This document shows positions 26,462 through 36,400 of a DNA stretch of 37,233 nt, in pieces. The notes beneath the pieces are model-generated. The model worked only from the letters and a program-made list of their open reading frames with translations, did not search any database and was not told the DNA's origin. The stretch is from Mycobacterium sp. (GTDB taxonomy: Bacteria; Actinomycetota; Actinomycetes; Mycobacteriales; Mycobacteriaceae): assembly GCA_020438865.1 (NCBI GenBank), contig JAGQTU010000035.1:1-37233 (forward strand), in the 5' to 3' direction. Within the stretch, counting starts at the first letter, position 1. Each line of letters starts with the position of its first letter. The translations under genes and the position numbers were made by a program.

Positions 26462-26887
26462 TCAGGCCGAATTCACCCACTCGTCGGAGCCATCGGCGAA
26501 GAACTGGTGCTTCCACACCGGTAGTCGCTCCTTGATGGTGTCGACCAGCCGGGCACACGTCTCGAAGGCCGCCCCCCGGTGGTCCGCCGCGACCGCGGCC
26601 ACCAAGGCGGCGTCGCCGATGCGCAGCTTGCCGATGCGGTGGCTGGCCGCCAGCGCGCGCACCCCGGTGCACGATCCCGCCACCTCGGCGAGCACCTCGA
26701 ACAGGGTCTCCTCGGCCAGCGGGTGCGCCGAATACTCGAGCCGCACCACCTCGCGACCACCGTCGTGGTTGCGCACCACGCCGGCGAAGCCGACGACCGC
26801 GCCGGCCGCCTCGTTGGCGACCAACTCCTCGTGCTCGTGCAGCGAGAGCGGGCCTTCGGTCAGCGCCGCCCGCAGGATCCGTGTCAT
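26462..26887 (-). CDS. moaE: Molybdopterin synthase catalytic subunit MoaE
   Basis: 141 residues, the large subunit that transfers two sulfurs from MoaD to precursor Z (cPMP). Conserved residues are visible: the [15 protein letters not shown] loop, [14 protein letters not shown], and the active-site lysines K119 and K126 in [14 protein letters not shown], at the same numbers as the catalytic lysines of E. coli MoaE. ATG 26887 overlaps the mog stop (ATGA). It is the last gene of the minus-strand block and convergent with rpfA, 9 bases apart. Confidence 0.94.
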   Translation of the reverse strand: MTRILRAALTEGPLSLHEHEELVANEAAGAVVGFAGVVRNHDGGREVVRLEYSAHPLAEETLFEVLAEVAGSCTGVRALAASHRIGKLRIGDAALVAAVAADHRGAAFETCARLVDTIKERLPVWKHQFFADGSDEWVNSA

Positions 26888-27363
26888 CGGCGGTGGTCTC
26901 CTCCGGCCAGTTGGTCCAATGCGTGCTCGAGGACGTCGGCCAGCACGCCCAGGCCGTCCCGCACCCCGCCGGGCGACCCCGGCAGGTTCACGATCAGCGT
27001 GCGCCCGGCCACCCCGGCGACCCCGCGGGACAACACCGAGGTCGGCACCGTCGGCAGCCCGGAACGCCGAATGGCGTCGGCGAGCCCAGGAACCTGATAG
27101 TCGAGCACGCCGAGGGTGGCCTCCGGGGTGGCGTCGGTCGGCGATATCCCGGTCCCGCCGGAGGTGATGACGACGTCGACGCCGTCGGCGACCGCGTCGC
27201 GCAGGGCGTCACCGACGGCGGTGCCGTCGACGACCACCACCGGTGGGGGAACCGTCAGGCCCCGCCCGGCCAGCCAGTCCACGATGATCGGGCCGCACCG
27301 GTCCTCGTAGACACCGGTGGCGGCGCGGGTGGAGGCGATGACGACCCGGGCCGAGCGGCTCAC
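26884..27363 (-). CDS. mog: MogA/MoaB-family molybdopterin adenylyltransferase
   Basis: 159 residues from GTG 27363. The MoCF-binding motif is [16 protein letters not shown] (68-82), and [14 protein letters not shown] lies near the end. This family adenylates molybdopterin before metal insertion. The GTG overlaps the moaC stop (GTGA), which supports this start over the longer frame reaching 27609 inside moaC. No fused MoeA domain is present; a separate MoeA must be encoded elsewhere. Confidence 0.92.
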   Translation of the reverse strand: MSRSARVVIASTRAATGVYEDRCGPIIVDWLAGRGLTVPPPVVVVDGTAVGDALRDAVADGVDVVITSGGTGISPTDATPEATLGVLDYQVPGLADAIRRSGLPTVPTSVLSRGVAGVAGRTLIVNLPGSPGGVRDGLGVLADVLEHALDQLAGGDHRR

Positions 27364-27848
27364 GGCCGGCGCGTCCACAGCCCGGTCTTGCCGCCCTCTT
27401 TGCGCAGTACCCGGATCCCATCGAGGCTCGCGGCCGGGTCGACCGCCTTGATCATGTCGTAGAGCGTCAGCGCCGCGACGCTGACGGCGGTGAGCGCTTC
27501 CATCTCCACTCCGGTCCGGTCGGTGGTGCGGACCGAGGCGGTGATCTGCACTTCGGTCTCGCCGACCGCGAAGTCGACGTCCACGCCGGTCAGGGCGAGG
27601 TGGTGGCACAGCGGGATGAGGTCGCTGGTGCGTTTGGCGGCCAGGATTCCGGCCACCCGGGCGGTCGCGAGCGCATCGCCCTTGGGCAGGCCGCCAGCGG
27701 CGATCAGCGCGACGACCTCGGCGGTGGAGTGCACGGTGCCGGCCGCCACCGCGGTGCGCGAGGTGGCGGCCTTGTCGGTGACGTCGACCATGTGCGCGGC
27801 GCCGTGTTCGTCGAGGTGCGAAAGACGGCGCTGCGGCCCGCTGGTCAC
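27360..27848 (-). CDS. moaC: Cyclic pyranopterin monophosphate synthase MoaC
   Basis: 162 residues, full length. It converts the MoaA product to cPMP. Markers are [39 protein letters not shown] (K56), IPLCHHLAL (H82/H83), and LYDMIKA (D131, K134) with the terminal loop RKEGGKTG. The GTG start at 27848 lies 2 bases after the stop of the small upstream gene, so it is co-transcribed with it and overlaps mog. Confidence 0.94.
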   Translation of the reverse strand: MTSGPQRRLSHLDEHGAAHMVDVTDKAATSRTAVAAGTVHSTAEVVALIAAGGLPKGDALATARVAGILAAKRTSDLIPLCHHLALTGVDVDFAVGETEVQITASVRTTDRTGVEMEALTAVSVAALTLYDMIKAVDPAASLDGIRVLRKEGGKTGLWTRRP

Positions 27849-27850
27849 CG

Positions 27851-28039
27851 TTATCTGTTTACGACGGTGACCGGGTGCAGGTAGGGCAGGTCGGCGGCGG
27901 GCAACGGGAACTCGAGATCGCCGAACGGGGACAGTGCGCCCACCCGGTCGGCGGCCAGCTCGCTCACCGCATGATCTTCGGGGTCCCTGGTCGGCCAGCC
28001 GTTGTCGACATACCTGGCTTTATGCGTCTTGTCTGCCAC
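27851..28039 (-). CDS. Conserved 62-residue protein leading the moaC operon
   Basis: Starting at GTG 28039 the protein reads [20 protein letters not shown] and ends [11 protein letters not shown]. It is soluble, acidic in the middle, with no domain I recognise. A similar protein (Rv0863 type) stands at the same place in other mycobacteria, so the gene is real. CAGAAT six bases upstream suggests a leaderless start. The open frame to 28159 is not used because it runs through the divergent gene's start. It precedes moaC by 2 bases, so a link to molybdenum cofactor synthesis is possible. Confidence 0.75.
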   Translation of the reverse strand: MADKTHKARYVDNGWPTRDPEDHAVSELAADRVGALSPFGDLEFPLPAADLPYLHPVTVVNR

Positions 28040-28045
28040 CGGACC

Positions 28046-28051
28046 ATTCTG
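28046..28051 (-). promoter_or_regulatory. Candidate -10 box of the moaC operon
   Basis: CAGAAT, 6 bases and GTG 28039 on the minus strand, in leaderless spacing. The first base is not T, so the match is partial. Confidence 0.4.
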
Positions 28052-28090
28052 ACACCTCACGGGCCGACTCGCGCGCATGGTTCGCTGTTT

Positions 28091-28096
28091 TACGCT
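28091..28096 (+). promoter_or_regulatory. -10 box of the Helicase_C_3/WYL gene
   Basis: TACGCT (TANNNT), then 8 bases and ATG 28105, the same spacing as at the DUF2530 gene. No Shine-Dalgarno is seen. It shares a 65-base divergent region with the moaC operon. Confidence 0.55.
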
Positions 28097-28104
28097 GGTC
28101 AGCA

Positions 28105-30393
28105 ATGACCGAGAACGTTCACCCGAACCGCAGCGGCGGCGCGGCCGGGGAACCGGCACCGGTCCCGTTGGGTGCCTGGCTGGCGGAATTGCCTGACGAC
28201 CGCCTCATCCACCTGCTGGAACTGCGGCCCGACCTGGCCCAACCGGCGCCGGGCAGCATCGCGGCCCTGGCCGCCCGGGCGGTGGCACGGCAGTCGGTCA
28301 AGGCCGCCACCGACGAATTGGACTTCCTGCGGCTGGCCGTGATCGACGCGCTGCTGGTCCTGCAGGCCGACGCCACGGGGGTGCCGGTCACCAAGCTCGT
28401 CGCCCTGATCGGCGACCGGGCGCCGCGGGATGCGGTGCTCGGCGCGCTCGAGGATCTGCGGGAGCGGGCGCTGGTGTGGGGCGACACCGCGGTGCGGGTG
28501 CCCGCCGAGGCGTCCTCCGCGCTGCCCTGGTATCCCGGCCAGGTCATCCTCGAGGACGCCGACCGGCCCGCATCGGAGATCGCCGCCGCCGTCGAGGAGC
28601 TCGACGAACCCCAGCGCGAACTGCTGGAGCGACTGCTCGTCGGCTCGCCGATGGGCCGCACCCGCGACGCGGCGCCGGGCACCCCGCCCGATCGGCCGGT
28701 TCCCAGGCTGCTGGCGGCGGGCCTGCTGCGACAGATCGACGCCGACACGGTGATCCTGCCGCGCCGGGTCGGCCAGGTGCTGCGCGGCGAGGATCCGGGC
28801 CCCACCCACCTGGTCCCGCCCGACCCGGTGGTGTCCGGCACCACCGCCAAGGATGTCGACGCCGCGGCCGCGGGCGCGGTGATCGATTTGATGCGCGAGA
28901 CCGAGGTGGTGCTCGAAACCCTTTCCGCGGCACCGGTTCCCGAGTTGCGCAGCGGCGGGCTCGGCGTCCGGGAGGCCAAGCGGCTGAGCAAGCTCACCGG
29001 AGTGGACGAGCAGCGACTCGGTTTCGTCCTGGAGGTCGCCGCGGCGGCAGGCCTGATCGCCAGCGGTATCCCCGATCCGGAACCCCCGGACAGCCCGGGT
29101 CCGTGCTGGACGCCGACGGTGGCCGCCGACCGGTTCCTGGAATCGTCGACGGCGGCCCGCTGGTACCTGCTGGCCTCCACCTGGCTGGATCTGCCGTCGC
29201 GTCCCAGCCTCATCGGCAGCCGCGGCCCGGACGGCAAACCGTATGCGGCACTGTCGGATTCGCTGTACTCCACCGCGGCGCCGCTGGATCGCCGGTTGCT
29301 GCTGAACCTGTTGTCCGACCTGCCCGCGGGGGCGGGGACCGACGCCGAACACGCTTCCCGGGCGTTGATCTGGCGGCGGCCCCGCTGGGCGGCACGGCTG
29401 CAACCCGAACCCGTCGCCCACCTGCTCGACGAGGCCCATGCCCTGGGGTTGGTCGGACGCGGCGCGCTCAGCGCCGCGGCCTTGGCCCTGCTCCGCGACG
29501 GCGAGGAGGCCGCCGTGGACACGATGGCCAAGATCCTGCCCGCACCGATCGACTACTTCCTGGTGCAGGCGGATCTGACCGTCGTGGTGCCCGGCCCGCT
29601 GGAACGCGACCTGGCCGGACAACTCGCGGTCGTCGCCGACGTCGAATCGGCCGGGGCCGCCATGGTCTACCGGGTCAGCGAGGCGTCCATCAGGCACGCC
29701 CTCGACACCGGTCGAACCGCGGGCGCATTGCACGCATTCTTCGCGAAGCACTCCAAAACGCCGGTGCCGCAAGGTTTGAGCTACCTCATCGACGATGTCG
29801 CACGCCGGCACGGCCAACTGCGGGTGGGTATGGCGAGCAGCTTCGTCCGCTGTGAGGACGTCACCCTGCTGGCGCACGCCGTCGCCGCGCCCGCACTCGA
29901 CGCGCTCGACATGCGCCTGCTGGCGCCCACCGTCGCGGTGTCGCAGGCGCCGATCGGCGAGGTCCTGGCCGCGCTGCGGACGGCCGGTTTCGCCCCGGCC
30001 GCCGAGGATTCGACGGGCGCGATCGTCGACATCCGGCAGCGGTGGGCCCGCGTGCCCGCCCCGGCGCACCGGCGGCTGCTGCGATCGCTGACCAGGCCGA
30101 GCCGCGAGACGTTGACCGCCCTGGTCGCCACGTTGCGCAGGATCGACTCGTCACCGTTCGCCGGCGCCCGGCTGGATCCCGCGGTGGCGATGGCACTGCT
30201 GCAGCAGGCGGCGCATCTGCAGCGTGACGTGGTGATCGGCTACGTCGACGCCGCCGGTGTCGCGACCCAGCGGTTGGTGCGGCCGCTGGCCGTGCACGGC
30301 GGCCAGTTGATGGCGTGGGATCCGGCCCAGGGCCGCCCGCGGGAGTTCGCCGTGCATCGCGTCACGTCGGTGATGTCGACCGACGAGGGTTGA
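28105..30393 (+). CDS. Helicase_C_3 (XPB-associated) domain protein with C-terminal WYL-like domain
   Basis: 762 residues, the Rv0862c type. Helical repeats with winged-helix-like segments fill the first ~470 residues. Around 482-600 is a Helicase_C_3 domain ([20 protein letters not shown] then [15 protein letters not shown]). The end (about 693-757) has the look of a WYL domain: [48 protein letters not shown]. No Walker A or other helicase motor motifs are present, so it is not a helicase itself. It probably binds DNA or serves an XPB-type helicase, whose gene usually lies next to it in mycobacteria; here an NRPS follows. The WYL part may sense a ligand or nucleic acid. The open frame upstream to 27934 is antisense to the small gene and not used. 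Confidence 0.85.
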   Translation: MTENVHPNRSGGAAGEPAPVPLGAWLAELPDDRLIHLLELRPDLAQPAPGSIAALAARAVARQSVKAATDELDFLRLAVIDALLVLQADATGVPVTKLVALIGDRAPRDAVLGALEDLRERALVWGDTAVRVPAEASSALPWYPGQVILEDADRPASEIAAAVEELDEPQRELLERLLVGSPMGRTRDAAPGTPPDRPVPRLLAAGLLRQIDADTVILPRRVGQVLRGEDPGPTHLVPPDPVVSGTTAKDVDAAAAGAVIDLMRETEVVLETLSAAPVPELRSGGLGVREAKRLSKLTGVDEQRLGFVLEVAAAAGLIASGIPDPEPPDSPGPCWTPTVAADRFLESSTAARWYLLASTWLDLPSRPSLIGSRGPDGKPYAALSDSLYSTAAPLDRRLLLNLLSDLPAGAGTDAEHASRALIWRRPRWAARLQPEPVAHLLDEAHALGLVGRGALSAAALALLRDGEEAAVDTMAKILPAPIDYFLVQADLTVVVPGPLERDLAGQLAVVADVESAGAAMVYRVSEASIRHALDTGRTAGALHAFFAKHSKTPVPQGLSYLIDDVARRHGQLRVGMASSFVRCEDVTLLAHAVAAPALDALDMRLLAPTVAVSQAPIGEVLAALRTAGFAPAAEDSTGAIVDIRQRWARVPAPAHRRLLRSLTRPSRETLTALVATLRRIDSSPFAGARLDPAVAMALLQQAAHLQRDVVIGYVDAAGVATQRLVRPLAVHGGQLMAWDPAQGRPREFAVHRVTSVMSTDEG

Positions 30394-30420
30394 CGACTGC
30401 CCGTCGAGCCGGCCGGGTTA

Positions 30421-33400
30421 CTAGAGCAGTCCCAGGAGCTTGAGGTCGGTGACGTACTTGGTGATGACCTCCGGGGTGACGTGCGGGATGTCACCGTCGG
30501 GGCCGATCCCGGCGGCCTGGACCGCACCCCGGAACCGGTCGGTGGGCGCGGAGGCTCCGGTCGTGGGCTCCGGGGCGTGCAGGTCGGGCGTGGTGTGCAG
30601 CAGGATGAGCAGCATCTGCAGCACGGTGTTGTGCCGCTTGTCCTCCGGCAGCATGGTCAGCCCGAGGTGGAAGCGCTGCACCCACTGTCCGAAGTCGTCG
30701 ATGCGGGTGATCGGGTAGCCGGCCTCGATCAGCCAGTCCACGTACTCGTCGATGCCGATGCCGTCGTCGTGCGGGTTCATCACGTGGTAGGTGACGAAGC
30801 CGTCCTTGACGTTGGCGCCCAGCGTGGTGATGGCGTCGGCGACAAAATCGACCGGCAGCCCGTCGAAGTGGGCGCGCTGGCGCTTGCCGTTCGCGCCGAG
30901 GCGGTAGAACGAGCCCGGCGCCACCCCGGTCAGCATGACGCTGTAGATCATCCGGGTCACGGTGTCGGTCAGGTTGAGCTGCCCGGCGAAGCGCGGGTCG
31001 GTCAGGATCATCCCGGAGCGGAACACCGACACCGGCAGCCCGCACAGGTCGTGGGCCTCGCGCAGCAGCACCTCACCGGCCCACTTGCTGTTGCCGTAGC
31101 CGTTTGCGTAGCTGCCGTCGACCACCCGGGTGGCGCTGATCTCGCGGATGTCGGCGTCCTCGGTGAACAGCCCCGGCTCGACCTGGCGGCCCACATCGGC
31201 GGTGGAGACGTAGGTGAAGCTCTTCAGCCGGCTGGTGATCGCCAACCGGATCAACTCGGCGGTGCCCACCACGTTCGGGCCGAACAGCTCGCTGTAGGGC
31301 AGGACCGCGTTGACCAGGGCGGCGGAATCGACGATCAGGTCCACGGATTTGGCCAACTCGGTCCAGCGCTGCTCGTCGAGACCGAGGTTCTCCTCACCCT
31401 TGTCCCCGGCGATGACCTGCAACCGTCCCCCGCCCGCGAGCGCCCGGAAGTGGGCCAGCAGCTCGCGGTCACCGGTGTCGAAGATGCGCTCGAGACGCTG
31501 GCGGGCGGCCTCGTCGGAGTCGCCGCGGACCAGGCAGATCAGCGTCCCGCCGCCGCGCTGGAAGCGGGCCAGCCAGTCCAGCACGAGGTAACGCCCGAGG
31601 AAGCCGGTCGCCCCGGTCAACAGCACCTTGGAGATCGCTCCGGTGGGACGCGGCAGGTTCGGGGCGGCCAGCAGGGTCGGGGCGTCGATGAACTTCTCCA
31701 ACCTCAGGTCGCCGGAGTGCACCTCGCTGGGCGCCAGGCCGTGGACGTCGGTGAAGGTGGGCCCGTGCGTGGGTCCGGATTCGCCGGCCCCGGCATCGAT
31801 CTGGCGGCTCAACCCGGCCACGGTCGGGGTCTCGAAGACCGCCCGCACCCCCAACTCCACATCCAGCGCCGTGTTCACCGCGGCGATCAACCGCATCGCC
31901 GAGATCGAATCCCCACCGATCTCGAAGAACGAATCGTCGGCACCCACCTGCGCCAAGCCGAGCACCTGCGCATAGATATCGGCGATCACCTGCTCGACCG
32001 CGCTCTGCGGGGCCCGGTACTTCGCCGCGTTCTGGTACTCCGGAGCGGGCAGCGCACGCCGGTCCAGCTTGCCGTTCACCGTCAACGGCAACGCATCCAT
32101 GACCACGATCGCCGCCGGCACCATGTACGCCGGCAGGCGTTCACCGAGTCGGGTGCGGATCTCGTTGGGATCGGCGGATCCGGTGACGTAGCCGACCAGT
32201 CGCTTGTCACCGGGGCGGTCCTCGCGGGCAATCACCGCGGCCTGCTCGACACCGTCGAGACCGGCCAGCACCGTCTGGATCTCACCGAGCTCGATGCGGT
32301 ACCCGCGGATCTTGACCTGCTCATCGACGCGACCCAGATAGTCCAGCTGCCCGTCGGCACGCCAGCGCACCAGGTCCCCGGTGCGATACATCCGCGACCC
32401 CGCCGGACCGAACGGGCACGGCACGAACCGCGACCCGGTCAAGCCCGAGCGATTCAGATAGCCGACGCCCACGCCGCGACCGGCCATGTACAGCTCGCCG
32501 ACCACCCCGGCAGGCACCGGGCGCAGCCACTCATCCAGGACGAAGCCCGCCGCGCCGGGCACCGGCACGCCGATCGGCACCGCAGCCTGCCCCGGCACCA
32601 GCGTGCTCATCGTGGAGTAGATCGTGCACTCCGAGGGGCCATAACCGTTGACCAGGACGCGCCGGTCGGCAGCCCAGCGCTCCACGAGTTCCGCGGGCAC
32701 GGCCTCGCCGCCCAGCACCACGGTCGCATGCTCCAGACCTGTCGAGTCGAGCATGCCCGCCGCCGACGGGGTGTGGAAGATGACGTTGACCTTCTCGGCC
32801 ACCAGCAGATCGTGCAGATCGGCCGGGGAACCGGCGACCGCCTCGGGAACGATCACCAACCGCGTGCCCGTCAGAAGTGAACCGAAGACCTCCCACACCG
32901 AGACGTCGAAAACCAGCGAATGCCATTGCGACCACGTCGTACCCGGTCCGGACGGCAGCTTCGACGGTGACGACTCGATCAACTGGGTCAAATTGCGGTG
33001 ACTGATCACCGACCCCTTCGGTGTCCCAGTCGTCCCCGAGGTGTAGATCAGGTACGCGATGTCATCGGCCGCGGGAGTCGGCAGCGCCGCGACGGGCTGC
33101 GCGGCCAGCGCCGCGTCGTCGACCTGAACCACCGCCACGCCGGACTCAGGCAGCCGGGCCCGCAAGCCGCCCGTGGTGACCACGGCGACCGGGGTGACGT
33201 CACCGAGCATGAACTCCAGCCGGGTATCCGGCACCGCCGGATCCATCGCCAGATACGCCGCCCCGGTCTTCACCACGGCCAGCATCGCCACGATGGCCTG
33301 CGCCGAGCGGGGCAGCAACAGCGCCACGAATTCACCCGCCCGCGCGCCGCGGTCGACGAGCTGATGCGCCAACCGGTTCGAGGCCTCGTCCAACTCGCGG

Positions 33401-36400
33401 TAACTCATCGTGCGGCCCTCGAACGTCACCGCCGCAGCGTCGGGGTTGCGCGCGACCTGCGCGGCGAAAACCTCCGGGATCGACAGCGGCGTCGGCTCGC
33501 TCGCCCGCAGCACCGCAGCGTTGCCCCAACCGTCGAGCCGGCCGCGCTCGGCGGCGTCGAGCACGTCGATGGCCGAAAGTCGCTGCGCGGCATCGGCGGT
33601 CATCGCCTCCAGCACCCGCTCGAAACGGCCGATCACCGTGGCGATCTCGGTCGAGTCGAAGGCGTGGGTGTCGTACTCGACCCGCAACCCCATCTCGGCG
33701 CCCGGCAGGGCCATCACCGACAACGGGTAGTGGTTGTACTCGCGACTGACGAAGTCGGTGATCGACAGCTCGTGCACCCCCATGAAGGCGGTGATGTCGA
33801 CCGGGTAGCTCTCGTAGAGGAACAGGGTGTCAAACAGGTGGTCCTGCTCGGTGAGGTGGTGGATCTCGGTCAGGGCCACATGCTCGTGCTCGAGGGTGTC
33901 GTTGTGGTGGTGCTGCAACTCGGCCAGCAGGTCGGCGACCGTGCTGCCCGCGCCGGCCTTCGCCCGCACCGGCACCGTGTTGATCAACAACCCGACGATC
34001 GTGTCCGCGCCCGGCAATTCCGCGGGCCGCCCCGACACCGCGGTGCCGAAGGCCACATCCCGATGACCGGTCAGCATCATCAGCACCTGGGCCCAGCCGG
34101 CCTGCAACACCGTGGACACCGTGGTGTGCTGGGCGCGAGCCAGATCCGCCAGGGCCTTCGTGGTCTCCGCCGAGATCCGGAACGAGTCCACCGCCCGCGG
34201 ACCCGGCGCCGCCGGCGCGGCCACCAGCGTCGGGGTGTCGAAACCCTCGAGCACCGAGCGCCACGCCGCGTGCGCGGCGTCGCGATCCTGCCCGGCCAGC
34301 CAGGTGACGAAGCTGCGATACGACGCGGCCGCGGGCAGCCGCTGCCGGAAGTAGCTGGCGAAGATCTCCTGCAGCAGGATCGGCAACGACCAACCGTCGA
34401 CCACGATGTGATGCAGCGTCAGCACGAACCGGTGCTGATTGCCGGAGGTGCGGATCAAGGCGGCCCGGAAGGTGGGGCGCCCCAACAGATCACACACCGC
34501 GGCACGCTCGGTCGCGCACAGCCGATCGACCTCCGCGCCCGGGTCGCAGTCATCGCCGCGCAGATCCACATAGCGCCAGGCGATCTGCGGTTCGGCCATC
34601 AACACCTGCACCGGCTCACCGAACTGGTCGTAGAACCGCGCGGCGAGGTTGGGATGACGGCCGATGACGGTGTGCACCGCTTCGCGCAGCCGATCCTGAT
34701 CCAGGACACCCTCCACGGTGATGTCCAACTGCACCGCGTACATGTCCTCGGCGGTGCCGGGCGCGAACAGGGAGTGGAACATCAGGCCCTGCTGCACCGG
34801 GGTCAGCGGCAACACGTCGGCCACCGGGTGGCGCTGGGCCAGCTCGTCGATCTGGTGCTGAGTCAGCTTGGCGGGCAACAGATCCGACGGGGTCAACCCG
34901 CCGCCGCCGTGCTGCACGTGGGCGCAGATACCGCTCAGGGCCTCGAACCACAACTTGCTGAGCCGGTCGATCTGCCCGGCGTCCATCGCCGAAGGCGCCC
35001 AGGTCCAGGAGGCTTGCAGCCGCGGCCCGGACTCGGTGTCCAGCGTGCCCGCGTTCAGCGCGACGGTGTGCATCAACGGCATGCCGATCGCCGCTGCGGC
35101 GGCGCTGAGCGTCGCGGCATCGGCGTCGATGCGCCACAACTCCTCGGCGAGCTCACCGGCACCGCTACCCAGCCGGCCCAGGTAGTTGAAGCCGATGCCC
35201 GGCTCGGCGCCACCCAAATCGACATCGGGGTTCACATAGCGCAGCAGCCCGTAGCTCACCGGGTCGGGCAGCGCGCGAAGCTGCTCCTTGGCGTCCTTGA
35301 TCACCGCCCCCAGGGCGGCGTCACCGGCGCGCACCTGCTCCCAGGAGATCGCACCCGGTGTCAGCGCGATCGGGTACTTCGTGGTGAACCAGCCCACCGT
35401 GCGGGACAGGTCGACATCGTCGGCGGCCCACTGCTCCTCACGGCCGTGACCCTCGACATCGATGCCGATCGGCGTGGGACCGGTGCCCAGAAACTCCGTC
35501 CACGCCAACCCGAAGGCGATCAGCAGGATGTCCTGCACCCCGGCGTGGAACGCCGCGGGCACCTCACCGAGCAGCCGCCGGGTGGTCGCGGTGTCCAGCG
35601 ACACCGATGCGGTGCCGGCGCTGGCATAGGTGTCCCGGTCGGGCTGCACCGCCGAGACCACCGCCGGGGTGCGCACCACCTGCCGCCACGCCTCGGCCGA
35701 CTCGAGCACCTCGGTGCTGTGGGCGTGCTCCTCGAGCACCTTCGACCACCGGGCGAACGAGGTCCCGCCGGTCGGCAACGCGATCGGCTGGCCGTTGTGA
35801 TGCTGTGCCCAGGCGATGTTGAGGTCCTCGACCAGGATTCGCCACGACACCCCGTCGACGGCCAGGTGATGGATGATCAACGCCAGCTGACCGGTATCGG
35901 CCGCCCACACCGCACGCACCAACCGCCCCGCGGCCGGATCCAGATCAGACCGCGCCGCCACCAACACCTCGTCGGACAGCGCCGCCACCGTCGACACACA
36001 CTGCCCGGCGGGCACCGACCCCGGCTCGGGCACCGTCAGCGACCAACCATCCGCGCCGTCGTCGGCCACCTGCAACCGCAACGTGGCATGCCGGTCCAAC
36101 AGGGCCTGCAGCACCGCCTCGACGTCGGCCTCGGTCACCCCGGCCGGGGCGGTGAACACCAGGGTCTGATTGAACTCATCGGTCGGGCCCTGCACGTCGT
36201 GCAGCCAGCGCATGATCGGGGTGGCCACCACCGGGCCGATGCCCTCGTCGATGACACCGGCCTCACCGCCGGACACCTTGACCAGCGCGGCCACCCGCGC
36301 CACCGTCTGCTCGACGAACACATCCCGCGGCCGGCAGATCAACCCGGCCGCCCGCGCCCGGGCCACCACCTGCATCGACAGAATGCTGTCCCCGCCCAGA

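Noticed and set aside
30481-32880. A 799-codon open frame antisense to the NRPS
   Set aside because: It lies opposite well-supported reductase, T and A domains, and its translation is low-complexity and rich in Arg, Gly, His and Gln. It is a by-product of high GC content.
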